Assembly (NCBI RefSeq): GCF_027497195.1
Contig: NZ_CP114905.1
Span: 3,334,001-3,398,000, forward strand
DNA from: Streptomyces sp. WMMC500
GTDB lineage: Bacteria; Actinomycetota; Actinomycetes; Streptomycetales; Streptomycetaceae
Reading direction: 5' to 3'
DNA length: 64,000 nt
Shown in pieces: positions 1 to 6,396 of this stretch; within the stretch, counting starts at the first letter, position 1; each line of letters starts with the position of its first letter. Below the pieces are notes generated by a model. The model was not told where the DNA came from and searched no databases. It saw only the letters and a program-made list of their open reading frames with translations. Position numbers and translations under genes: made by a program.

Positions 1-1471
1 ACGTCGTAGGCGGCGCCTCCCGCCCCGCGAGGCGGTACCCGCTCGCTCCGTCCACCGTGCCGGCCACGATTAGCCGGGCCGGGCCGCCGCCGAAGGCCGC
101 AGAGACGGCCCGGTTAAGGCGCTGCACGTACTTGGGCACCGAGGACGGGGAGACATAGAGCTTTGCCGCAATCCGATCGGTCGACAGTCCGGTCTCGCGA
201 GCGTCGTACACGACCTTCACCACGTCGAACAAGCGCTCCGACAACTCACACGCCACGATTCCTTCGCTGTCGCGTGCCCCGAGGAGAACGGTCCGGCCCG
301 GACCGAGGGCGACATGAGCGATGTCCATCCCGGCTGACGCCTCGCTCGCGTCCTCGGAGGCAGGGTCGGTAAGGTTCATCCGGATCAGGCGCTGCATCGC
401 TTCCTCGTAGGCCGACACCGTGTAATACGCGGCCCGGATGGTGGCGCGCTTGCCCGAGGCGCCCGGCTCGTTCCACAGCCCGGCCTCCGGGTCCCACAGG
501 TCGTTCATCAGCTTCCACGCCCTGACGAGACGGGGGTCACGGGGACTCCCACCGGCCCGGACGACGGCCTGGGTGCACAGCGCGTACGCCATATGCTCCC
601 AGGCCGTTCCTTGCACGTCCTTGTCGTCCTCGACGAACTCTTCCCACCGGTGGTGGTTGTGCAGCAGCCACTGGCCAGCTTCGGTGACCACGTCGGCCAG
701 TCGCTTCTGCTGCACCTGGCCGTGCACTCCGCCCGCCTCACGCACCTCATCCAGGTAGGCGGGCTCGCCACTGGGCCCGGTGCCCGAGCGAACGGTCGAC
801 AGCGCGAGCAGGCACAGGGCAGTCTTGCTCGGGCTCGGATCGGTGTCGATGTAGGTACGCCACCCCCATGCTCCGCTCGGGCGCCGGTGGTAGAGCAGGC
901 CGTGCACTCCGTGCTCGATCAGCGGTTCGACGCGCTCCAGCAGGCTGCTGGTCTCCACCCCGCCGGGTAAGAGGAGTCCGGGGCCGAAAGCATTGAGGGC
1001 ATCTCTGAGCTCGGCAAGACGGTGGACTACCAGGGCCGTCTGGTGCAGCGAGGTGTCGTCGAGTCCGAGGACTTCCGGCCAGCCGTGGTCGACTTGGTGA
1101 TCCTCCAGCCAGCCGACGCACCAGGTCATGGTCTCCGCGACGCCCTTGTGGTGGAAGAAGCGAGGGTGGGACAGCAGTCCGGCCAAGCCGAAGGCGATGA
1201 ACCGGGTGTGCTCACCACGACCGCCGTTGGGCCGGGGGCGCGAGTGCTCCCGGATGGCGCCGGTGAGGAAGTCGAGCCCCTGGCGAACCGGCTGTCCGGC
1301 GATGCCGGCGACCCGCAGAATCGGCAGAACCTCACTGGTGTTGACAATCGACGAAACGGAGGTCAGGGTGAGGCCCCACCCGCCGTCGTACCCCTGGTTC
1401 TGCAGGAGCGTGCGGGCAGCCTCGCCCGCTCTGGTCTCGAAGGCCGCGAGCCCCACGTGCGCACTCTTCAT
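1..1471 (-). CDS. Toroid-fold (terpene-cyclase-like) protein with C-terminal helix-turn-helix, partial at left edge
   Basis: Read on the minus strand from ATG 1471 (GGAGG six bases upstream), the frame stays open for 490 codons and leaves the window without a stop, so the 3' end is missing. The first ~380 residues carry repeated Gly/Trp-rich segments (NQGYDGGWG near residue 26, later DHGWPEVLGLDDTS and GAWGWRTY). These resemble the QW-type repeats of the squalene-hopene cyclase / prenyltransferase alpha-toroid fold. I do not see the cyclase DxDD acid motif. Near residues 410-455 lies a LuxR/sigma-region-4-like helix-turn-helix (LSTDRIAAKLYVSPSSVPKY). The combination suggests a regulator with a toroid sensor or scaffold domain rather than an enzyme; that is inference. 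It lies next to a WhiJ/AbaA-type regulatory module transcribed in the same direction as its ATPase gene. Gene reality is well supported; function is not. Confidence 0.65.
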   Translation of the reverse strand, partial: MKSAHVGLAAFETRAGEAARTLLQNQGYDGGWGLTLTSVSSIVNTSEVLPILRVAGIAGQPVRQGLDFLTGAIREHSRPRPNGGRGEHTRFIAFGLAGLLSHPRFFHHKGVAETMTWCVGWLEDHQVDHGWPEVLGLDDTSLHQTALVVHRLAELRDALNAFGPGLLLPGGVETSSLLERVEPLIEHGVHGLLYHRRPSGAWGWRTYIDTDPSPSKTALCLLALSTVRSGTGPSGEPAYLDEVREAGGVHGQVQQKRLADVVTEAGQWLLHNHHRWEEFVEDDKDVQGTAWEHMAYALCTQAVVRAGGSPRDPRLVRAWKLMNDLWDPEAGLWNEPGASGKRATIRAAYYTVSAYEEAMQRLIRMNLTDPASEDASEASAGMDIAHVALGPGRTVLLGARDSEGIVACELSERLFDVVKVVYDARETGLSTDRIAAKLYVSPSSVPKYVQRLNRAVSAAFGGGPARLIVAGTVDGASGYRLAGREAPPTT

Positions 1472-1575
1472 GATTCGCCTCCGCCGCCGAACGACCGGGC
1501 CGCCGGTCGGACCGTACCCAACTCGTCTATTGCCGACGCGCGTTCACCGTCGAACGCGGCGCTCGTGTTCCTGCG

Positions 1576-1815
1576 CTAAGCCGGATGGGATTGCGGCAGG
1601 CCGCGTAGGGCGTTGGCGAAGTGGTGGGTCTCGTCGGGGTCTAGGGTGCCCAGGCGGATGGTGTAGGCGGTGCGGCGGCAGGTGGGGCAGGGGGCGATGA
1701 TCTCGATGTCTGCCAGGGGGAGGCCCAGGCGTTCTGCCTGGTGAGCCAGGTTGCGTGCGGCCTCTTCTGCTTCTTGGCGGGCTAGGTCGGGGCGGACCAA
1801 CTCTTCCAAGGTCAT
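1576..1815 (-). CDS. Small CxxC-containing hypothetical protein
   Basis: A 79-residue protein from ATG 1815, reading MTLEELVRPDLARQEAEEAA. A charged N-terminal helix is followed by a single CPTC knuckle near residues 43-46, and the protein ends at QSHPA. One CxxC could be half of a zinc site or a redox pair; no family is recognised. It lies 26 bp downstream of the ATPase gene in the same orientation, so the two are probably co-transcribed. The ribosome-binding site is weak (ACGGGAAATCC). The same frame is open further upstream, but that part overlaps the C-terminus of the ATPase gene and has no better start. Confidence 0.6.
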   Translation of the reverse strand: MTLEELVRPDLARQEAEEAARNLAHQAERLGLPLADIEIIAPCPTCRRTAYTIRLGTLDPDETHHFANALRGLPQSHPA

Positions 1816-1841
1816 GGATTTCCCGTCTGTGGTTCGGGTGT

Positions 1842-2678
1842 TCAGCGTGCGCTTCGCGAGCGGTAGCGGATTCTCGTGTCGACACCGCCGCGAGAGGCCA
1901 GCGGGACCAGCCCTCGGGTCGCGATGCAGCCGGTGCAGGCGTAGACCGTGTGGGACGTTCCGGATGCCGTGGCGTAGCGGCCCACCGAGACCAGGCGTCT
2001 GGCGGTGCCGCACCAGAAGCAGGCGCCGTCCGCGATGTCGTCGAGACGTACGGTGCAGCCGTCGATCTCGCACACGTCCGGCGGGCAGACCACGTGCAGC
2101 GCCGTGGCGTCGGCGAATTGCACGACGTATCCCGTGCGGGTCTGGACCAGCGCCACGATCCGTCGCTTCTGTCCGAGGTAGATGACGTTGTCATCGACGG
2201 CCACCGTCGCGAAGTTCACGCGCCGCGCGCCCGCCGCGCGCGAAGGAGCCGGTTTCGGTTCCTTCGCGGTGGCGTTCAACGGGGCGCGGAACCACACGGC
2301 TTTGCCGTCCGCCCGGCATTCGTAACCCCAGTCGGTCACCATCGAGTTCAGGAGCCACAGGCCGCGTCCGCTCTCTGCGTCCCAGGCGGGGGTGGTGAGT
2401 GCGGGTGCCTGGCGGGAGGTGTCGTAGACGTGGACGTAGACCCACGTCTCTTCCACCCGCACGGTGAGTCGACAGGTCTTGTCCTCGGCGTGTTTGGCCA
2501 CGTTGCTTAAGAGTTCCGAGACTCCCAGCCGGACAATCGCTACGGCATCGGCGTCACCGCCCAGTTCGGCGGTTGCCGCGGCAGCCGCGTTGCGCCACTG
2601 CTCGATGGCCTGCGCTTCGGCGGTCACGTTCCATGCGCGCGCCGCGTGGCCTTCGGTGTTTTCGGCGGTGGCCTTCAT
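1842..2678 (-). CDS. RsbW-like ATPase (putative anti-sigma/serine kinase) with C-terminal zinc ribbon
   Basis: A 278-residue protein from ATG 2678, preceded by GGAGG and a 6-base spacer. Residues ~20-125 form a HATPase_c_2 (RsbW/SpoIIAB-type) domain: the N-box LGVSELLSNVAKHA is at ~51-64 and the glycine box AESGRGLWLLNSM at ~101-113. Such domains bind ATP and act as anti-sigma factors or serine kinases. The second half is unusual: after a basic linker there is a beta-rich segment and a four-cysteine zinc ribbon (CFWC and CTGC, near residues 230-260). The gene is divergent from an XRE/DUF5753 regulator followed by DUF397 genes. That is the layout of the WhiJ/AbaA-type clusters of streptomycetes, which combine a DNA-binding protein, a small acidic protein and an RsbW-like protein. 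No cognate sigma factor is adjacent in this orientation. Confidence 0.85.
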   Translation of the reverse strand: MKATAENTEGHAARAWNVTAEAQAIEQWRNAAAAATAELGGDADAVAIVRLGVSELLSNVAKHAEDKTCRLTVRVEETWVYVHVYDTSRQAPALTTPAWDAESGRGLWLLNSMVTDWGYECRADGKAVWFRAPLNATAKEPKPAPSRAAGARRVNFATVAVDDNVIYLGQKRRIVALVQTRTGYVVQFADATALHVVCPPDVCEIDGCTVRLDDIADGACFWCGTARRLVSVGRYATASGTSHTVYACTGCIATRGLVPLASRGGVDTRIRYRSRSAR

Positions 2679-2711
2679 GGGGTACCTCCAGCGCTCACCT
2701 GGTGATCGCCG

Positions 2712-2747
2712 GTAGCGAGACCGGCACGCTCTGTAGCGAGACCGGCA
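2712..2747. promoter_or_regulatory. Two 15-bp direct repeats in the divergent promoter region
   Basis: The exact sequence GTAGCGAGACCGGCA occurs at 2712-2726 and again at 2733-2747. The start-to-start distance is 21 bp, about two helical turns, so two proteins would bind the same face. The pair lies just upstream of the RsbW-like gene, within the 189-bp gap shared with the XRE regulator. The core CGAGACCGG recurs as a palindrome downstream of the DUF397 genes (4250-4278). The most likely binder is the neighbouring XRE protein, by inference. The 9-mer core alone also occurs by chance in coding regions here, so the repeat arrangement is the evidence. Confidence 0.4.
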
Positions 2748-2793
2748 GCGTGGCACGGGGGAACATTGTCCGCAAGTGCCACTTCTGGAAACC

Positions 2794-2811
2794 ATCACTC
2801 GAAGGAGTGAT
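2794..2811. promoter_or_regulatory. Perfect 7-bp inverted repeat upstream of the XRE regulator
   Basis: ATCACTC and GAGTGAT are separated by GAAG, giving an 18-bp inverted repeat about 60 bp before the XRE start. Its size and symmetry suit an XRE-family dimer operator for autoregulation. No convincing -35/-10 pair is visible beside it. Confidence 0.4.
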
Positions 2812-2867
2812 TGCCGGGCCAACGGAGTTCCGGCGGCGCTAGTCTGCGGCGCCAGGGAGGTACGTCC

Positions 2868-3731
2868 ATGACCGATGCTCAGCCCAACCTGCACCGACGC
2901 CGCCTCGGGTTGGAGTTGCGATCGCTACGGAAGGCCACCGGCCTGTCGTTGGCGGATGCCGCAAGCCAGCTCGATCTGCCGGGTGCGCCCTCGTTGAGCC
3001 GGATCGAGAACGGCAAGCAGCGCGTGGCGCCCACGTCGGTGCTTGCCTTCTTCGATGTCTACGGGCTCACCGATGACGATCGCCGCAGGCAGGTCAGGGA
3101 GTTGGCGAAGCTCGCCAACAGCGGAAAGCGAAGCAACCTGCTTGACGAATACCGGAGCGCCATCCTCGATCCCTTCGTGGACTACGTCCAACTTGAGGAA
3201 ATGGCCGTGAAAAGTGAGACGTTCGTCAACATCGTTCCGGGGCTTCTCCAGACGGAGGCGTACGCGACCGCGATCGTTGAGGGCAGTCGATTTTGGCGGC
3301 ATCAGCGAGAGGTCAGGAACTTCGTCCAACTCCGCATGGTGCGGCAGGCCGTCCTGAGTCGGGAGAAGCCGCTCCATCTGTGGTGTGTCCTGGACGAGGC
3401 AGCCCTGATGCGACGTGTCGGGGGCGATGCCGTGATGAAGGACCAGCTTGAGCACCTGCTGACCGTGTCGGAGCGCGAGCATGTGGATGTGCAGGTGCTT
3501 CCGTTCGATCAAGGTGCCCACGCCGGGGTGGACGGCGCGTTCCACCTCCTGCACTTCTCGGCGGGCCCGCCCGTCGCGGTGGTCGAGCCGATGACAACCG
3601 CCCTGTACCTGGAGGAAGATGGCCACCTGGCACGGTACGAAAGCGGGTTCGACCACCTCCGAGCCGAAGCCTTGGACGTACGGGCGTCTCGGAAGTACAT
3701 CGGCAAGGTACTCAAGGAGCGCTACGCATGA
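2868..3731 (+). CDS. XRE-family regulator with DUF5753 domain (WhiJ/Scr1-like)
   Basis: A 287-residue protein from ATG 2868, with GGGAGG upstream. Residues ~12-70 are an XRE helix-turn-helix (ELRSLRKATGLSLADAASQL then SLSRIENGKQRVAP). Residues ~105-280 match the DUF5753 domain, including the typical VPGLLQTEAYA segment and the ending RASRKYIGKVLKERYA. These proteins are the WhiJ/Scr1 family of actinomycetes. They repress development- or antibiotic-related genes and are usually paired with a DUF397 partner, sometimes described as toxin-antitoxin-like. The stop codon overlaps the next DUF397 gene by 4 bp (ATGA), so the genes are translationally coupled. The gene is divergent from the RsbW-like gene, and the inverted repeat at 2794-2811 is a plausible autoregulatory site. 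Confidence 0.93.
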   Translation: MTDAQPNLHRRRLGLELRSLRKATGLSLADAASQLDLPGAPSLSRIENGKQRVAPTSVLAFFDVYGLTDDDRRRQVRELAKLANSGKRSNLLDEYRSAILDPFVDYVQLEEMAVKSETFVNIVPGLLQTEAYATAIVEGSRFWRHQREVRNFVQLRMVRQAVLSREKPLHLWCVLDEAALMRRVGGDAVMKDQLEHLLTVSEREHVDVQVLPFDQGAHAGVDGAFHLLHFSAGPPVAVVEPMTTALYLEEDGHLARYESGFDHLRAEALDVRASRKYIGKVLKERYA

Positions 3732-3952
3732 TCATAAAGCCCGATCTCACCAACGCAACCTGGGCCAAAAGCGCCATGAGCAACGGCGGCACGAACTGCC
3801 TTGAAGTCGCGTTTGTCGACGGCGTCGTCGCGCTGCGCGACTCCAAGGACGTCGGCAACCCCGAAGCCCAGATCCTCATCCTCTCCGAAGACGACTACCG
3901 GGCCTTCACCGGCGGCATCCAGAACGGGCAAGACAACCTCCTGCTCCCCTGA
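3728..3952 (+). CDS. DUF397 protein, first copy
   Basis: A 74-residue acidic protein typical of DUF397, with the family opening TWAKSAMSNGGTNCLEVAF and the central VALRDSKD. DUF397 proteins are the small partners of WhiJ/Scr1-type XRE regulators and are thought to bind them and relieve or alter DNA binding. The gene overlaps the XRE stop codon by 4 bp. It is followed after 16 bp by a second copy that is nearly identical over its 3' half, so this is a tandem duplication. Confidence 0.9.
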   Translation: MIIKPDLTNATWAKSAMSNGGTNCLEVAFVDGVVALRDSKDVGNPEAQILILSEDDYRAFTGGIQNGQDNLLLP

Positions 3953-3968
3953 GAAGGGAACGCCACGG

Positions 3969-4193
3969 ATGATCGCAAACCCCGACCTCACCAACGCCAC
4001 CTGGGCCAAGAGTGCCTTGAGCAGCGGCGGGCAGAACTGCCTAGAGGTCGCGTTCATCGACGGCGTCGTCGCGCTACGCGACTCCAAGGACATCGGCAAC
4101 CCCGAAGCCCAGATCCTCATCCTCTCCGAAGACGACTACCGGGCCTTCACCGGCGGCATCCAGAACGGGCAAAACGACCTCCTGCTCCCCTGA
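3969..4193 (+). CDS. DUF397 protein, second copy
   Basis: A 74-residue protein, the same length as the preceding copy and differing at roughly a dozen residues, mostly in the N-terminal half (MIANPDLTNATWAKSALSSG). It has its own ribosome-binding site (GAAGGGAACGCC) in the 16-bp gap. Tandem DUF397 genes next to a single XRE regulator could give two antagonists of slightly different affinity. The functional assignment follows the family only. A short hairpin follows the stop. Confidence 0.9.
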   Translation: MIANPDLTNATWAKSALSSGGQNCLEVAFIDGVVALRDSKDIGNPEAQILILSEDDYRAFTGGIQNGQNDLLLP

Positions 4194-4194
4194 C

Positions 4195-4209
4195 GCCCGG
4201 TCGCCGGGC
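4195..4209 (+). terminator. Short GC hairpin after the DUF397 genes
   Basis: GCCCGG-TCG-CCGGGC begins two bases after the second DUF397 stop. It is a 6-bp stem with a 3-base loop and no T tract, so it may act as a weak terminator or 3' stabiliser. Confidence 0.35.
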
Positions 4210-4249
4210 CTCCGCGGGGCTCTGACGTGCCGGAGTCTTTCCTTCCTTA

Positions 4250-4278
4250 CGAGACCGGTCTCGAACGGGCCGGTCTCG
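4250..4278. promoter_or_regulatory. Palindrome CGAGACCGGTCTCG plus half site upstream of the ECF sigma gene
   Basis: A perfect 14-bp palindrome at 4250-4263 contains two overlapping copies of CGAGACCGG. A third copy in reverse orientation (CCGGTCTCG) lies at 4270-4278. The same core is present twice in the divergent region at 2712-2747, so one regulator might bracket the module and act on the downstream sigma factor operon. The rest of the 235-bp gap holds an 8-base A run at 4331-4338 and a GGCGG/CCGCC hairpin; I see no convincing -35/-10. Confidence 0.35.
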
Positions 4279-4428
4279 ATGCTTTCCAGGCCCTCGCGAC
4301 CACCCCGCGCCCAGCAGCGGGGGGCGGGCGAAAAAAAATCCGGCCGGGGGCGGTAACAATCCGCCGGGTTCGCGCCATTACCTCGCGACAGCACTGCCAC
4401 ACGCCGCCGGAGGTACCCATGGTGGATC

Positions 4429-5088
4429 ATGACTGAGCCCGACGACGCGGAGCGGTTCACCGCGATATACGACGAGTGCCGCCAGCGCGTGTGGGCGTAC
4501 GCCGCCGCGCACGCCGGGCGGCAGCGCGCTGACGAGGTCGTCAGCGAGACCTTCGCCGTGGCGTGGCGGCGCATCCGCGACCTGCCGGAGCCGCCGCTGC
4601 CGTGGCTGCTGGGTGTGGCCCGCATCCAGGTGCGCAGCGCGGCCCGCGCGGCCGCGAAGCAGGCGGCGCGGGAGGCGTTGCTGGAGCCGCAGGCCGGGTG
4701 GGAGACGGAGGACGTCGCCGACGTCGTCACCGAGCGCATGACGGTGTTACGCGCCCTGGCCGCGCTCGACGCGGACGACCGCGAGGTGCTGATCCTGATG
4801 GCCTGGCAGGGCCTCGACCAGCGTGCTGCCGCCCAGGTTCTCGGCTGCACGCAGGTCGCCTTCCGGGTACGGCTGCACCGCGCCCGCAAGCGGCTCGCCC
4901 GGGCCCTCGAGACCGTCGCGCAGGACGCCCACCGCGCCGGGGCACCGCACGAACCGCACGAACCGCACGAACCGCCCGCACCCCCCGCGCCGGACCGGCG
5001 GTCGACGGTCAGAGCCGGCGCCGTGCCCGGTGCCCGTGCCGCCCGCCCCGCCCCCGCCGCCCGTACCGCAGGAGAGGACCCCCGATGA
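4429..5088 (+). CDS. ECF-family RNA polymerase sigma factor
   Basis: A 219-residue sigma-70-like protein. Region 2 spans ~8-75 (FTAIYDECRQRVWAYAAAHA, ADEVVSETFAVAWRRI). Region 4 spans ~105-165 (LDADDREVLILMAWQGLDQR and QVAFRVRLHRARKRL). The tail is low-complexity Pro/Ala/Arg and includes a triplicated HEP unit. The ATG at 4429 is the only nearby in-frame start. The best Shine-Dalgarno (GGAGG at 4409) is 15 bases upstream, longer than usual, and appears to serve a five-codon ATG ORF at 4419, so initiation may be inefficient. The stop overlaps the next gene by 4 bp. The pairing with a CU044_5270-type membrane protein and a secreted protease suggests a sigma/partner pair controlling an extracellular response. 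Confidence 0.9.
   Translation: MTEPDDAERFTAIYDECRQRVWAYAAAHAGRQRADEVVSETFAVAWRRIRDLPEPPLPWLLGVARIQVRSAARAAAKQAAREALLEPQAGWETEDVADVVTERMTVLRALAALDADDREVLILMAWQGLDQRAAAQVLGCTQVAFRVRLHRARKRLARALETVAQDAHRAGAPHEPHEPHEPPAPPAPDRRSTVRAGAVPGARAARPAPAARTAGEDPR
4945..4971 (+). repeat. 9-bp microsatellite inside the sigma factor gene
   Basis: CCGCACGAA is repeated three times in frame and encodes the HEP tripeptide repeats in the C-terminal tail of the ECF sigma factor. Copy-number change would keep the frame and alter only the tail length. Confidence 0.7.
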
Positions 5089-6359
5089 CCGGCACGAACC
5101 CGGAGCCGCTGATGCGGCGCCTCGCCGACGCCCGCCCCGCCGACTTCGACCCCGAGTTGCCCGTGCCCGCCGAGACCCGCGCGGCCGAGCTGCGCCGGGC
5201 CATGACGGCGCCCACCGCGTCCTCCGCGCCCGCCGCCGCCCCGCGCGGCCCCCGGTGGCGGCCCTACGCCCTCGGCGGCGGCCTGGTCGCCACCGCCACC
5301 GCCACCGTCCTGCTCGTCATCTCGGCCACCGCCGGCTCCGGTCCGGCAGCGCAGCCGGCCCATTGGGACCTCGACGCGGCGGCCCCGCAGGCCGGTGGCG
5401 ACGGCGACTCGGTCCTGCTGGCGGCGGCGGAGACGGCGGTGGCCCAGGACGCCGCGCGGGACGGCCGGTACTGGAGCGTGGACTACGAGCTGTGGCAGCA
5501 GTTCGCGGCCAGTGAGAGCGCCGAGAGGTACACGATCGCCGGCGGCGTCCGCCAGACCAACTCGACGGACACCAAGACCGGCGAGTTCTGCAGTTCTGGC
5601 AAGAACATCCCCTTCGCTCCCGCGTCCGCCGCCGACAACGACGCGTGGCAGAGGGACGGATCGCCCGACCCCGTTCCCGTCACCATGGACTCGGACACGC
5701 AGAGGTTGAGGGCGTTCATGACGTCGCCCGGCAAGGCGGTTCCGCTCGGGGAGGACGGCAACAGCGCATTCCACGTTTACCGGGGCACCGCCCCGCCCAC
5801 CGTCCGCGTGTACGTGCCGACGACCGACGAGGCGCCTTTCATTCTCGGCGGCCGCGCCCTCAGCCTGGAGGAGCTGAACGCCCTGCCCGCCGACCCCGAC
5901 GCGCTCACGGACGAACTCCTCAGGGGGTTCACCGGCGAGGTGAGGAAATGGGCCGGGTCGCGTGAGGAGTTCCTCTTCGAGGCCGCCCGCAACCTGCTCC
6001 TCGACGTGCCGGTCAGCGGGGAGGTCCGGGGGGCGGCGTTCCAGATGCTCGCCGGGCTGGAGGGCATCACCGTGCTCGACGACGTCACCGACGTCGCCGG
6101 CCGGACCGGCACCGCCGCCGCCCTCGAAAGCCGGGCCGACAGCGGCGCGATGCTGCAGCACCGGCTCATCTTCGACAGCGCCACCTCCCGCGGTCTGACC
6201 GCCGACACCGTGGTGGTCGAACCCACGGGCAGCTTCAAGGACTACAAGGCGGGCGCGGTCGTCTCCGCCGAGGCGGTCGAACAGGCCGAATGGACGGACA
6301 CCAGGCCGGTGAAGCCCTGCCCTAAGCCTGCCCTGCCTGACCTGCCTGACCAGCAGTGA
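5085..6359 (+). CDS. CU044_5270-family membrane protein (probable sigma-factor partner)
   Basis: A 424-residue protein from ATG 5085 (GGAGAGGACC upstream), overlapping the sigma gene stop by 4 bp. A cytoplasmic segment of ~60 residues is followed by one membrane helix near residues 65-85 (LGGGLVATATATVLLVISAT) and a large external domain ending in KPCPKPALPDLPDQQ. This matches the architecture of the CU044_5270 family, which regularly follows ECF genes in streptomycetes and is presumed to act as an anti-sigma or sensor. No zinc-anti-sigma HxxxCxxC motif is present, so any sigma binding would be of another kind. The external domain holds two cysteines that could form a disulfide. Confidence 0.8.
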   Translation: MTGTNPEPLMRRLADARPADFDPELPVPAETRAAELRRAMTAPTASSAPAAAPRGPRWRPYALGGGLVATATATVLLVISATAGSGPAAQPAHWDLDAAAPQAGGDGDSVLLAAAETAVAQDAARDGRYWSVDYELWQQFAASESAERYTIAGGVRQTNSTDTKTGEFCSSGKNIPFAPASAADNDAWQRDGSPDPVPVTMDSDTQRLRAFMTSPGKAVPLGEDGNSAFHVYRGTAPPTVRVYVPTTDEAPFILGGRALSLEELNALPADPDALTDELLRGFTGEVRKWAGSREEFLFEAARNLLLDVPVSGEVRGAAFQMLAGLEGITVLDDVTDVAGRTGTAAALESRADSGAMLQHRLIFDSATSRGLTADTVVVEPTGSFKDYKAGAVVSAEAVEQAEWTDTRPVKPCPKPALPDLPDQQ

Positions 6360-6396
6360 CCTACCTGCCTTCGACCGACCTCACGAGGAGGGGACT

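Larger units (their letters stand above)
3728..4193 (+). repeat. Tandem gene duplication (DUF397 pair) with an 80-bp identical block
   Basis: The two DUF397 genes align end to end. Bases 3852-3931 and 4093-4172 are identical, including third codon positions, whereas the 5' halves have diverged at many sites. Such a mosaic is expected from an older duplication followed by recent gene conversion of the 3' half. Confidence 0.8.
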
